Below are positions 13,485 to 24,912 of a stretch of 64,000 bases of DNA, piece after piece; positions within the stretch are counted from its first letter, which is position 1, and each line of letters starts with the position of its first letter. The notes under the pieces were generated by a model. That model worked only from the letters and a program-made list of their open reading frames with translations. It had not been told where the DNA came from and did not search any database. Made by a program: the position numbers and the translations under genes. Source of the stretch: Guyanagaster necrorhizus (taxonomy: Eukaryota; Basidiomycota; Agaricomycetes; Agaricales; Physalacriaceae); assembly GCF_019112545.1 (NCBI RefSeq), contig NW_025064884.1, positions 186,001 through 250,000 on the forward strand, in the 5' to 3' direction.

Positions 13485-16400
13485 TCATTGCTTTCCTTTA
13501 AAAGTTTGCATCAACGACTTCTTCAGTCCACCAAAACGTTTACTCGAAGGAGGCGACTTGGCCACCGTATCGCTACGTGAGAACCCCATCCTTGTTAGTT
13601 TGTTCGCACTTGCGAGATGACGAGCTTGTTCGCGTTTTGCCTTTGGTACGGACGACGGGAGAAGGGGATGGGGTGCAGTAGACACGCGGAACAGCGCAGG
13701 TCCAAGCTCAATATCGGTGTCAGCACCATCGAAGGAGCTGACGCGACTGAGTTGTTCCTGGTTACGAGGTACGATATTAGCAAGGGGTATAGGCTGTTTA
13801 TACATGGATCCAGCAGGCAATCGGGCAGGTGACGCATTAGATGCAAAGGCTTCCACAGTTGAAGCAGACCGAGATGTGTGGTGCTTCGCTCTAGAACCTT
13901 CAAGACTGTGCGTAGAGGTAGGAATGCCTGAAAATTAATTTTAAAAACAAGTCATACGAGATAGCTAGACGTCAAACTCACTTTCGTTTGAAGATGTACC
14001 ATCACTGGTATGTGGGCGCCGGAATCTGGACCGCACAGGTGTTGAGGCCAGGCTACCTTCCATACTACGTTGTCGATTCACGAAGGATCTGGATTTCACG
14101 GAGGTAGGATTCAGACTGCTCAAGGGATCATCTCCTTCCTTTTGCTCTCTTAACCTTCTCTCCAAAGCCAGACTTTCCCCGTACGCAGCCAACCTCGCAC
14201 TCAGTGGCATCTTGGAAGTCGTATCATGATCTTCTTCTTGCACCATCTCCAAGATATCCCGCTGAGCCCGTTGGACGAGCGCCTCTGCCTGCGCATGCGA
14301 GGATATGGAACTAAGATCGATTTCTAACGGCGAGCAAGCCCCACACTCCAGCATATCGAGACCAGGCGAGTCACTGTCCCCTAAAGAGCGATCGAATTCA
14401 TCCCGTGGCTCATCAACGAAAACCTTCAGCTCCCCTTCTGACCCTGTCTCCAGATAGCTTGGATCTAAGGGAGGCGTAGCCGTAGCGCTGTCCCCGCTGC
14501 CGCTCGTCGTGCCGCTCGTACTCAAATTTGGATTAGTACTCGTGCTGCTGACAGAGTCACCTCTATCACGACTATCCTCAGATGAACGTTTGGCGACCTC
14601 TTCCAACGGGTCAGGCGGTGGACGATTGATGCTGAATGGGAACTCTGTACTCGATATAGAGGCCGTTGAGCCATCTCGTTCCCTGGTCTGGATCTCAGAC
14701 TTCAGTGAGGGATGGTCGTACGTTCGACCATAATCTTGCTCGTCGTCATCTACTTGATGATCGCTTCTTGGGGAGAAATTCGGAAAGTCGGTCATGGTAG
14801 GGGGTGCTGAATCAGGAAGTGATTCTTTGGTTTTATCATGCGAAGACGCTGAACTGCCCGGTCGTATGGGCACATCTCCGACTCTGTCGACGAATCTGAC
14901 CAAAGAGTTCGTACTGTTACTTCCACGCAATGATGGACTTCCCTCCCTACCATTGCTGGATGAAGAATCAAATCGGAGTGCTCTGAGACTCGAAGGAAGA
15001 CCACTGCTTTGCCCCGAGGACGGGCTGCGGTTATGTGCTCGCAAGATACTAGGCCTTGTTGTCTTTCCCTGAGTACTGGGAGGTCGATCTTCCGATCCAG
15101 GAATAACCACGACGTCGTCAAAGACTGTGCCGCTTCGGTTGGCGGAGCCTGAACGCTGTCTTGAATGACCAAGCTGCGACGACGCTCTGGTGCGCAATAT
15201 GCCTCTTGAAGCCGGACTACCCGACACCTCACCTGAACTGGTTTCGAAGGTGAGGCCCAGGCCCGGCGGTTCAGAACGATTAGCACTGCTTGCTGAACCG
15301 GCACGATCTCTGGTCATGTTTTGCTGGTGATGAGCTAGTGCGTTATGTAGGTCAATTGCGGATGGTGCAGGAAGCTGGGGACTGAGGGAAGGTGAACCTC
15401 GTTGGTGAGTGTGTGTTATTGAAGGACGAGTAAGGGAGGCATCACTGCCCATGCGGAAACGGCGCTCATTAACTGAGAAAGGAGAGCCCGATGTAGGCAT
15501 ATCACCGCCAGAAGGCGACGAGGACGGAAGGATAGATCTTGGGGTGCTGGTGATCGAAACTGAGGCTATAGCTAAATTTGAGATTGATGCGATCGAAGCT
15601 GGCTGTGATGGTATGCGTTCAAATGACGATGTAGACTCCCCCGCTTGGTTCTTCTTGAATATGTTCATCAAAGAATACTTGGTACCCAGCCTCTTGCCGC
15701 TTCTCGGCAAATTGGCATCCGAGTTCTCTGCCCCCGTGCCGGCGGAGCGAGGCCGCCGAGGGCTGGGAGGCCCTTTGCTTGGTGTTGGAGATTTGTGGCG
15801 TCGCGAAGAACCAGTAGGATGAGATTGATATATATATGGCAGTGATGGACGTCGAGAGCCAGGTTCGATGGGACTGGGACTGGGACTGTGACTGGGACTG
15901 TAGCGGCGCCCACCATCAAAAGAATGGGAGTATTCGCCCGGTTGTATGGGAGAAGGGGGCATCGACGAAGAATCAGGCGTTTGCCTGTGATATGTGTCAG
16001 ATAGACCCGAAGAAGACACTTTAAGCATGCTGAGAGCAGTGTCCATGGAACGTTTCACGTTGATGCGTCTGCGAGAGCTTATGAGGGCGTCAATGTCGGT
16101 GCCAAAGGAGCCTTGTCTATCCCGCCCCGACCGACTGCTCTCGGCGACACCATGGACCTCACGCTCCAAAAGATCTTTATCTTTATTTTGCATCCATGTC
16201 TTCAGAACCTCAGCGCACTCCAACCAGCCATTTTGACGTGCAAGCATTTCTGCTGTAACACCGTGCTTGTCAGAGCGGTCGGGGTGAGCTCCTTTGAGCA
16301 ACAAGGTGGTAACGATGTTGGTGTTGCCGTTGGCAGCTGCAAAATGGAGAGGCGTGGACCCAGAAGTACCGACGATGGGAGCGGAGGCATCTCGATTTTT

Positions 16401-16806
16401 CTCATTTGAATATCGGCGCGGTAGCCTGATTGGCACAGAGGAGTCAGTCGACGGAGACTAATGCAATATAACGGATCACATACCTTGGGGCATTGACGTC
16501 CGCACCATGTTCAATCAAAAGCTTGACGACCTGCTCATTCCCCCCCGCACAAGCAGCGTGAAGCGGAAGAACACCATCGAGAACGGAGTTGATTGGCTGC
16601 CCACGAGCCAGAGCGTACTCCACGAGACCCATATTGCCCGTCGCCGCAGCGGAATGCAAGTCGAAGCTGGGGACTGGAAATGATGAGCAACAAGACAAAA
16701 GTGAAACATAAAGAGGAGAAAACTTGCACTCTGTGATGACATTGTACTTTGCCTCAAGGCGCATATTGGCATTGGTGCGCAAGGGAACGGGAATCGGGAC
16801 AGGCAT
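13485..16806 (-). CDS. Long Ser/Pro-rich ankyrin-repeat protein
   Basis: About 1,050 residues. ATG at 16806 begins MPVPIPVPLRTNANMRLEAK. Ankyrin repeats fill the first 200 residues (FDLHSAAATGNMGLVEYAL; VLPLHAACAGGNEQVVKLLI; STPLHFAAANGNTNIVTTLL; GVTAEMLARQNGWLECAEVL). The rest is long, low-complexity and rich in Ser, Pro, Arg and Gly, with many SxxP and RxxS sites, and ends LKKSLMQTFKGKQ (stop 13485-13487). The first intron (16674-16727) is best read with a GC donor, giving EFPSFDLHS at the join. The last intron is 13928-13981. No enzymatic domain is visible. It is a conserved basidiomycete family, and a scaffold or phospho-regulated adaptor role is only inferred. Confidence 0.85.
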
Positions 16807-18530
16807 CGTCAAGGATAGGGACGAGGATGGTGGTGGTAGACGGCGCTAAGTGGTTGTATGCACGTTGCAGGTGAAATGATGGTGATGGATGTTGTGACAG
16901 CTTGAAGAAGTTGTGGACGCCGTGCTGGCAGTGAGCAGAGGACGCTGGACGACGTCGAGGACGAGATGGAGGAGGGAACGAAGAAAGGAAGGGTGGAGTC
17001 CGATATCACATCTCCGTGCACGTCGTCGACGATAAGATCTGGGTAAGCCGCTCTGGTAAGCCGTAAATGAATGAATGGTCTTCCAAGAATGGACCGACAA
17101 AGTCCCACTCCAAAAATGGCTATCCTTCCTCGCTTGCCCATTCCTGGTTATTACCGCCAGCATTCAATTTCTATAAAATAATTTGGCACAATATCACTAT
17201 CACCCGTTTTCAGCATTTCTCTGATCTTTTGATTTCCTATTTCTATGAGCGCAAAGTACGGTCCTGGCATACCGTGCTATGTCGAGCGCAGTAACGCCAT
17301 GCGCGTTCGTTCGTGGCAATGTTTGCACTGCTCTTCCCGTACCTCGCTCCAGTAACCATCTACTTTGCATAACAACTCGCAACACGAGTCCATCGACATC
17401 TTCTGCATATTCGATGAATTGATTGCACGATCCAACCGGATTCCCAAGTCCCCACCGGTTCACACGTATCGTTCTCAGCCCATTGGCTCATCCAAGAGGA
17501 TCATGTTCCCCCCACCAGCCGGTCTCCCTCGGCCTTCAAAATACGGCCCTGGCAGGTCCGGATTATCAGCGACAACAACATAATCGGCTATCAACCAAGA
17601 TATTATCTAGTAGAATATCGCACCAGCGCTATTGTTCGTATATAATGCGTTGAGGATATCACTGTCACTCTTGACGTTATCGACTTGTGCCTTACATTCC
17701 ACACGGCTATTCACTCGCTCATTTTCCCGGACATATCAAACACCGGGTTTCCTCATGTCTTACATGTAAACCTGTTTTGCGTCCTCCATTTTATGGACAA
17801 TTGTTCGAAATGGGCGGCGTGATCTATCGCTCTCGCCCGACGTAATCCTAATCTGTTTCTTCGTTCTCGCGGTCTACTTGCTGGCGACCTCGATGTTTTG
17901 CGGCGCAACATTTCCCATCCAGTCAACACCTCGTGATCGCCAATTTCGCCTTTGGAATTTCTTAACCTTATTATTTGAAAATACGCCGCGCTCTCTCTAT
18001 CCCGTGCTTTTCAGCTGGCGGCCCCGGGACCGGTGGAATAAAAGGACAGAATAACGTGGTCTTGATAAGGTCAAATAGAGTTCTCAAGCGGCCACGAAAA
18101 ATGAAGTACGATAATGCATTGTCGTTGAAACATATCACCCGTTCCGCGCCACGGTACCGATCTCTGTCAATGTGTTCCTGGATTCAGAGCAGACCACTAA
18201 CACGATAAGTACCTACATATAACTTATTGCCAGCACTGGGCGTCTAGGATGGTCTAGGATCAAGTATCATCGGTAAGGCACTCTCCATATGGCAACATTG
18301 GCGTCGGAAAACAAGCGCCAACATCTGACCGGTGTATAAGGCGCCGGGCTCGTTTCCGAAAGAATAGTTGCGCAAGGGTTACTGAGATGAGAGCCGTGAT
18401 GAGTGATCGGTTGTTCCAGTAATTTGCCTTCAAATACATGATGTCTATTAGTATACAAACCCTAGGAAAGATTAATAAGCACTCAAACATATTGATAGAA
18501 GTCCAAAGACATACTTTGAGCCTTCCATAA
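16807..18530. other. Long intergenic region upstream of the ankyrin gene
   Basis: About 1.7 kb without a supportable gene. It must carry the promoter and 5' leader of the ankyrin gene (reading leftward) and the 3' flank of the Leu5-type carrier. Short open stretches on both strands lack family motifs or consistent splice sites. I see no tRNA-like T-arm or terminal repeats. Confidence 0.5.
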
Positions 18531-19730
18531 TTAGACGTCCAGCAATCGTTTCCCTTCTTGCCATACGGCAAAGCTTACCGCCGTCATAGGCACAATTTTT
18601 AAATAGCCTATACTCAGTCCCACATAGAATCCCCTCCATCCACTGGTCCTCCAGATGGAGGACATTGTCTCTCCCCACCGAAGCCAGCGATCAGGCCGAG
18701 TGACCCCACCTACTTGCATCCGCCTCCGAATGACTTCAAGTGGATAAGAAAGTGTTTGGGCCGTCGCCCCCGAAACGGCGCCTACAGTAAGGTCAGCACC
18801 CGGTGTAGCCTTCTTCGGCGAGCTTTGGGGAACAAAACAGGCGCGCAAGTATCCCCAACAGAGAAAGGTCATTCCTGCATAGGGTATCATACCGACGATA
18901 GTCGCGGTAAACCCGCGATAAAATTTGAGAATGGGGAAACGAGTGAAGAGAGTTCTTGTCGGGCTGATGGTGGCCGTGGTTTTTGGTATTGACGCAGTTT
19001 CATAATACATATGATGCACCGCTTGGACCAAGGATGGGCGAATCCGCTGTATAGGTTGCGAAGGCGGATCTGTTTGGAAAGCCATGCGCACGCGGGTAAC
19101 CTCCAAAGGATATGTAAAGAAAACGGATATTAACCCTGCCCAAGATGCATTAATGACGAAAGTCGAAAAGAACGTTCTGAATACAAAAACCTGATATGGC
19201 GCCCGCTGAAAATCTGCGAAAGTTCGTCTCGTCTCGTCTCGTCGGCATTAGAAGCTATGTATGAGTAGTTCATTCGAGGTGCGTCGGCGAGAAGGATGGC
19301 AGGTGAGCTCACGTTGTGTATCTGCTCGTACGCCATAAATTTGATGGCAGCATAAGGAAAAACACGCAACAACGTCGCCGAATGCCCTTGGAAGAGACCC
19401 CGTATACCAGAATCATGGAATATTTTAGTGCCCGCACGATATGCCCCACTCCAGGAACCTAGAAAGAAGATGTAAAAAGCGCGGAATACAGCTATTCCAC
19501 CCGCTTACCTGCATATTGCTGGAAATCAGGATTGGACGCTTGAAAAAGAATCTTCACCCTATCAAGAGGAGCGACCACAGTCTTTGCCTGCCACGAATAG
19601 GGATAAGAACGAAAGATCAGGATGCACGACGAGTACGCACGACGCAACCCGCAATCCCACCGGCAAGACCAGACCGGAGGACATAGTCAATGTTCTTTGA
19701 ATCTCGCTGACCGGAGACATTTGAACTCAT
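18531..19730 (-). CDS. LEU5: Mitochondrial coenzyme A carrier, Leu5/SLC25A16 type
   Basis: A mitochondrial carrier family member expected to import coenzyme A across the inner membrane. ATG 19730 begins MSSNVSGQRDSKNIDYVLRS. The first repeat reads LAGGIAGCVAKTVVAPLDRV after splicing (PxD/ExxK/R motif PLDRVK). Repeat 1 continues IRGLFQGHSATLLRVFPYAA, a Leu5 hallmark. Repeat 2 has FFTYPLEVTRVRMAF, and repeat 3 has TLSYPLEVIRRRMQVGG. The protein ends FAVWQEGKRLLDV (stop 18531-18533). Length is about 330 residues, normal for the family. Introns near 19.2-19.6 kb are approximate; one contains the TCGTC repeat. Graves-type carrier homology is strong in the GHSATLLR segment. Confidence 0.88.
19224..19243. 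repeat. Short tandem repeat (TCGTC)4
   Basis: Four perfect copies of a 5-base unit, probably within an intron of the Leu5-type carrier gene. A simple-sequence tract with no other signal. Confidence 0.7.
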
Positions 19731-20285
19731 TTGCACAGGGTGCAAGGTGCATATGTATGAGCTAAACAAGACTTGGGAATGCGCGACTAGGTGACCAAGG
19801 CGCTCCCTACCGCTGGCAATTTTGCCAACCAACGGAAAGGGTGGGGTATGATAGATCCGGTGCTTGCCGAGCGATTGCGAAGCTACGGATCTTCGTCCAC
19901 GCGACCTGACCGTGGCGTCCGTCATTGACCCAAGCCTTGGGATATCGTTCAAGCGCGTTTCATCTTTCAGCGGATGAATATTTTTGACGACACTACAGTA
20001 CGGAGTCGTGCATGCGGGAATACCAGTTTGTTTCTTCACTCTTTTTTCGACCTAAGGTTTATCGTTATGGATTCTCAGCAAGGAACGAAATATATGGCTA
20101 ATTAATGGTCCCGTAATAACAAGAACAATGTCCGAACTTGAATATCGACCTCCAGACGGTGATGTAGCACCATTCCCGGGAAGCTACTAGCAAATATTTC
20201 CCTTCACGGAATTGGCTGCTTGGTAAATCTCTTCCGGATAGCATAGACGCGAACCACAGCATATGAACTATATCACCTCCCGCAA

Positions 20286-21500
20286 CTACGCGGAGGTAAG
20301 TGACTGGAGCATCATTCCGCACTGAATACAGGGTTTTTCAAGGTTATATGACTGTTCAATAAGTCGTGAATAATCATAATCAGAATTCGCGAAGTCCGAA
20401 GGAACACCAACTATATGCCTCCATCGTCGCACGACAAAAAGGGTGCTCAATAGGCACAAGCCATTAATAACTGCAAGTCCTGCCAGTCTGGTTTGTTTGT
20501 CCAGGAACCCGAAGAAGCCTTTGCATTAGTAGCAACTAGCAACTACGGAGAGAATACCCAAAAAGAAGGATGGTGTATAGCGTCAGTGGATATTTAAAAA
20601 GAATCTGCTCCTGGAAAAGAAGTCGAAAGAACAGTCAATCAATGTTAATAATGGATAGAAGACTCAAACTCAAAGGTGACGTACGCTCGCCTCAATAAAC
20701 AGCGTCAGGTATACTACGCCACAAATTATTCGGCCTCACGAACCCACTGGAAGTACAAGTGAAGATCTCAATTCTTTCCTCAGACAACCCATAAGTTGGA
20801 TCCTTTCTTATATCTTTCAGTCTCAAGCAACTTAAAGCTAACGAAATTACATGAGCCTGTGAAACGATGCACCTTCCTTGTTACACCTACTCTGAACAAA
20901 GACCAAGCCCATGACTCACCAGTTGTTTTTAGCTTTCTTGTTCATCTTCCCATAGGCGTCGGGGAATAATTATGACTGAAAAGTGGTGTGATGACCAGAT
21001 ACATAAACATGAAAGCCAAGAAGAACCAGAAAAACACAGAGACGAGTCGGTAATTTTGTAAGACCAACAGAGAGTGCGACGGGGGACAGATAAGGTTCAA
21101 TGAATATCGCTGACGTCGGCGGGCGCTGAGAAGTAATGGATATACGAGAGGAACTCTTTGAGAACCTACCGCACCTAAAAGTACTTTACAGGCTCGCTGG
21201 TCTAGACCTGCTGAATCGAAATTGCCGAGAGGCTCCCCTCTGCGGTAGTATTGTGTATTTGCGACAGCAACAATCGGGTATTATGTCAGGGGAGTCATGG
21301 CCAGGTACAGCACTAAGGTCATGGTGAAACTTGAAGAAAGAAGCGACGTTTAAAGAAAGCGAGGTATTATCGCTTACCTGTTAGGTGTTCTTCCACTTCG
21401 ACAACTTCGGGACGTCGGACAAGGACATCCTGATGAGGATCATGATCACTCCCTCAGACTGCGTAAAGAGTACGAACCAGTTCAAGCAGCACCACACTGC
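20286..21500 (-). other. Unresolved region: possible intron-rich gene or decayed gene
   Basis: No long open frame exists here, but several short stretches on the minus strand read like protein and are bordered by plausible splice sites. One, ending at TAG 20286-20288, is hydrophobic (RLAGLAVINGLCLLSTLFVV) then charged. Another near 20,695-20,862 starts after a good CACAG acceptor. A third near 20,935-21,165 contains RLVSVFFWFFLAFMFMYLVI. A fourth near 21,370-21,450 gives VLVRRPEVVEVEEHLT before a GTAAGC donor. I could not join them into one frame. It may be a membrane-protein gene with many tiny exons, a pseudogene, or chance. 19731-20285 holds the carrier promoter and nothing else recognisable. 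Confidence 0.3.
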
Positions 21501-21535
21501 ATTCGTATAATAAAATACAGGAACTGATACACAGA

Positions 21536-22929
21536 TCAAGAGATACGACATAACGTGAAGACTTCATGGACGTAATCTGCCATGATTCGATGCGTTTCCT
21601 TGGATGGATGCCTATCAAATATCGTCAATACCACAGCAACTCAAGATGTTTACAACTTCATACCCAGGGATCCAATAGAAATGATGATCAGGGTCATCGC
21701 ACCATCCATTCTCATCGCAGTTCTCGTAGCACTCCGTGCACTGTTCTGTACTTGTGAATCCAAATGCCTCATATCCAGGCGTTTCTCCGAGCACACCGTC
21801 CCATATGCGACCAAAATCCACATAGGCTACATCCAGATGTTTTTCTCCCACATGAAAGTCATATAAGCCGTCGTAAATGATTTGTTTGAAGCGTTCGCCG
21901 CGATCCGCATGCTCTCCTTGCCCGTAGACATCCGATATCATGAAATGGTGGCCGTTGATAGGTGGGCTTGATAGAATGTCTATTTGGTCCAATAATGCCT
22001 CAGCCGCATCATCCAAGTGGTCTCCGTCCACTAAGAATAATGTATAAGTACAAGGGATTAAGTGCACCAGCCCTAAGGCTTACCCTTTGAGTCACCAAAG
22101 TCACTATCAACGCTTGTCAGATCAAGGCGAATGACTAGCGAGCTGAAAATAGGTGTAAAACTACGTACTTGATTCCAAAAAAGAGGCTATAGAGTGTGGT
22201 TTCCGGGTCTAATTCTTGAGCTTGATTAAGAAATGTTGACACTGACAAGCAATTTAAACATAAGGCGTGTCGGAAGAAGATAAGGGCCTTACTCTGTCCT
22301 ATGAAATCAACTTTTCGGGGGTTACTGGGCCAAATAGACAAGTCGATACACGCTCCCCATTGCTGACACGTAAATCAGAAACATATTGAATATAAAAAAA
22401 AACCAGCTTCTTACTGCGTAGCTCATAAGAACGGCTTCACTTTTGTTAGCGAGTCTTTCAATCCACACCGGTCCATTTGTCGATCGACCGCCAGCAAGAA
22501 CACTCGGCGGGATGAGAACGGCAGGTTCAAGAGGAGAACCATCGTCATTTCCGCCGTCAGTATAGGAATCCTAGCCCGGACATCAGAATACCGGGTTCGG
22601 GGTCGTAATATAGAAACTATACGAACGCCGAATGAAACGATCGTCTTAATTGCACCAATATTAATGCCGGTGTTGACGTCGGATACAACCTCAGAAAGAA
22701 GGCCGCAGCGCGGCGATATCGCGAGACGAACATCATTACCAGATTCATTCATCAGGATGGGGCCATCTGAGAAAGTCGATGCGATACCAAGTAGAGCAAC
22801 GAGATAGTAATGCAGCTTTCCAATTAGGCCATGCAGTTGAGATAGCCAGGCGCATGGGACCGAAGAGCACCATTGATGAATCTCATGCTCGTATTTGGTC
22901 ATATGTATGAATGTCACTTCGATGTCCAT
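21536..22929 (-). CDS. GDSL/SGNH esterase, CE16-like (copy A; usual start codon lost)
   Basis: A secreted-type carbohydrate esterase family; CE16 members remove acetyl groups from hemicellulose oligosaccharides. Spliced exons give block I FGDSYTDGGNDDG with the nucleophile Ser, then GGRSTDGPVWIERLAN, block III GIND, the core DVAYVDFGRIWDGVLGETPG, and the C-terminal PDHHFYWIPGHPSKE carrying the Asp/His end of the triad. It ends CRIS at TGA 21536-21538. All exon joins stay in frame, including a 20-base exon after FFGI. Compared with copy B, the initiator Met is Ile (ATT) at the position before GKLHYYLVALLG. The nearest in-frame ATGs are upstream (22929 used here), putting the signal-like hydrophobic segment about 30-50 residues in. 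It may be an alternative start or a non-functional copy. Confidence 0.72.
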
Positions 22930-23294
22930 TTTGTATCTTGCAACAGAACCCTTGCGAAGGTCCCCAGAGTTCCACACTTCGACAACGTTTCGATCAGATT
23001 ATAAGAATAGCCGGCCAGTAGTCCTCGAGCACCTATTAATAGCAATTTCAACGTGTTTCCGATGGTAGGAAAAAGGAAACATCCCTACCTACACTTGGCT
23101 AATAATGGATTTCCACGTCAAATTTATGAACTGGGTTTAAGTACTCGGGTTTGAATCAGAGGAATTACTGTACACATGTTGAGAGGAAACGGCCAAGGCA
23201 GACACGATCAATCTGGAAACACCGCCACCGGTTTATTTCTGAAAACCGTCATTATTGTCCGAGAATGTACACTTCTTCAGTTCGTGGTAATGTA

Positions 23295-24548
23295 TCAAGC
23301 TACCTGGCATTCCGTCAGAACCTCATGGACATAATCCGCCATAATCCGCATAGTCTCATTAGACGGATGCCTGGATGACTCTCTCAGTTGCATGAAAAAG
23401 GCGATAGAAATATTTACTTGCCCCGAAATCCAGTAGAAATAGTGCGCCGGATCCAAACACCACCCATAGGCGTCACAATCTTCAGAGCAGTCGACACAGT
23501 CATCCGTACTCGTGTATCCGAATGCCTCGTATCCTGGAGTCGTTCCGAGAACGCCATCCCAGATCCGGGAAAAATCCACGTACGCCACATTTAACTTATC
23601 AGAACCAGTGTGAAAATCGCTTAGACCATTATAAATGGTCTGCTTGAATGCCTCTCCGGAGGGAGTATGCGTGCCTCGGCCGTATACATCTAGAACCATG
23701 AACGAGCGGCCATTGGTAGGAGCACTGGACAAAATCGTAATCTGGTCGAGGAGTACTTGTGCAGCTTCTTGCATGTGATCACCATCAACTGTGCAGCAGG
23801 TCACTATCAGCACCGGAGAGAAATAAGCGAGCACGTACTTAAGGAGGCAATGTAGTCACTATGAACTCGTGTCAGTTGGTGATGCACGGCGAAACTGAGG
23901 AAAGACTAACTTTATGCCAAAAAAGATACTGTACAGAGTTGTGTCTGGATCCAACTCATTCGATTGATTGAGGAATATTGACACTGCAAGGACATTAACA
24001 GTCGCGTGCAAAAAGAGGAAAATAGCCCTGACTTTGCCCTAGAAAGTCGACCTTGCGAGGATTACTCGGCCAGAGCGCGAGGTCGATACATGCACCGGAT
24101 TGCTTGATTTGAAGGCGTCAGGCAGGTTGGCACGAGACATTCATTGAGGTTCTTACAGCATAATCCATCAGTTTAGCCCCTGTAGCATTAGCGACCCATT
24201 CAACCCACACAGGACCGTCTGTGGATCTGCCGCCTGCAAGCACACTTGGTGGGATGATCACAGCTGGAGCAAGAGGAGAGCCGTCGTCGACGCCGCCGTC
24301 TGTGTAGGAGTCCTAAGGCAGAGTCACTTCCAGTTTTCAGCGAAATGACACTTTTAACGAACCCCAAATGAAACAACGGTCTTGAAGTGAAAAGGATTTA
24401 CTCCAGCGTTGATATCGGAAACGTTGCCATTGAGGGTGCCGCAGTGCGGTCCAACAGCAAGATGAATGCCATCGTTACGATCTCGCCCCAGAGACAGAGA
24501 CTGAGCAAGGCCGAGGAGAGTGACGAGACAGTAGAAAGACCTCTTCAT
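23295..24548 (-). CDS. GDSL/SGNH esterase, CE16-like (copy B)
   Basis: The upstream tandem paralogue of copy A, about 310 residues. ATG 24548 begins MKRSFYCLVTLLGLAQSLS, a good signal peptide, so the product is likely secreted to act on plant-wall acetyl esters. It has FGDSYTDGG (nucleophile), GGRSTDGPVWVEWVA, GIND, DVYGRGTHTPSGEAFKQTIY, and PAHYFYWISGHPSNE. It ends LTECQVA (stop 23295-23297). The last intron, 23371-23421, starts with GC (GCAAGT), whereas the same intron in copy A starts with GT. Both copies share the six-intron layout, including a 20-base exon. About 365 bases separate it from copy A and from the divergent metallophosphoesterase gene. Confidence 0.88.
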
Positions 24549-24912
24549 AAGGCTGAAGGACTGGTATACTAGGACACAGAGGAGAGAAGAGCACCAGTGG
24601 TCCTGAACCCCATCTTCAAGGGCTTCTGGATTTATAGAAAAGTTCATTGTGTATGGTAAGTAATCAAGAAGACAGTCATGGGCTTCCTGGACCAGCATGA
24701 ATCACGCTCCGCCACCACTTCAGAGCTGATCACTTTCGACTTCAACGTTGCAAGTCGTGGATCGGCAGCCGAAGCCGACGAGCCCCTGAGTTGGATTTTC
24801 GATCTCCGATCGTTGCCATCAAAAGATCAAATGCACGCCTCCGGCAAGCAATCATCAAAGGGACACGGACACCTTTTCGCCCCCTGCAAGTCAGCGTTCC
24901 AGCGTTCCAATC
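24549..24912. promoter_or_regulatory. Divergent promoter region between esterase B and metallophosphoesterase
   Basis: 364 bases separate two opposite start codons (24548 on minus, 24913 on plus). No conserved element was identified. The part nearest esterase B resembles the leader of copy A (both encode a WCSS stretch in the reading frame of the signal peptide), so the duplication included the leader. Confidence 0.45.

Noticed and set aside
17200..17463. Minus-strand open stretch with an ankyrin-like piece (NAHGVTALDIARYA)
   Set aside because: Only one weak motif, no matching second repeat, no splice partner, and it lies upstream of a gene with its own clear ATG.
20098..20322. Minus-strand open frame near 20.1-20.3 kb
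   Set aside because: Low-information sequence in the carrier promoter region with no motif and no splice support.
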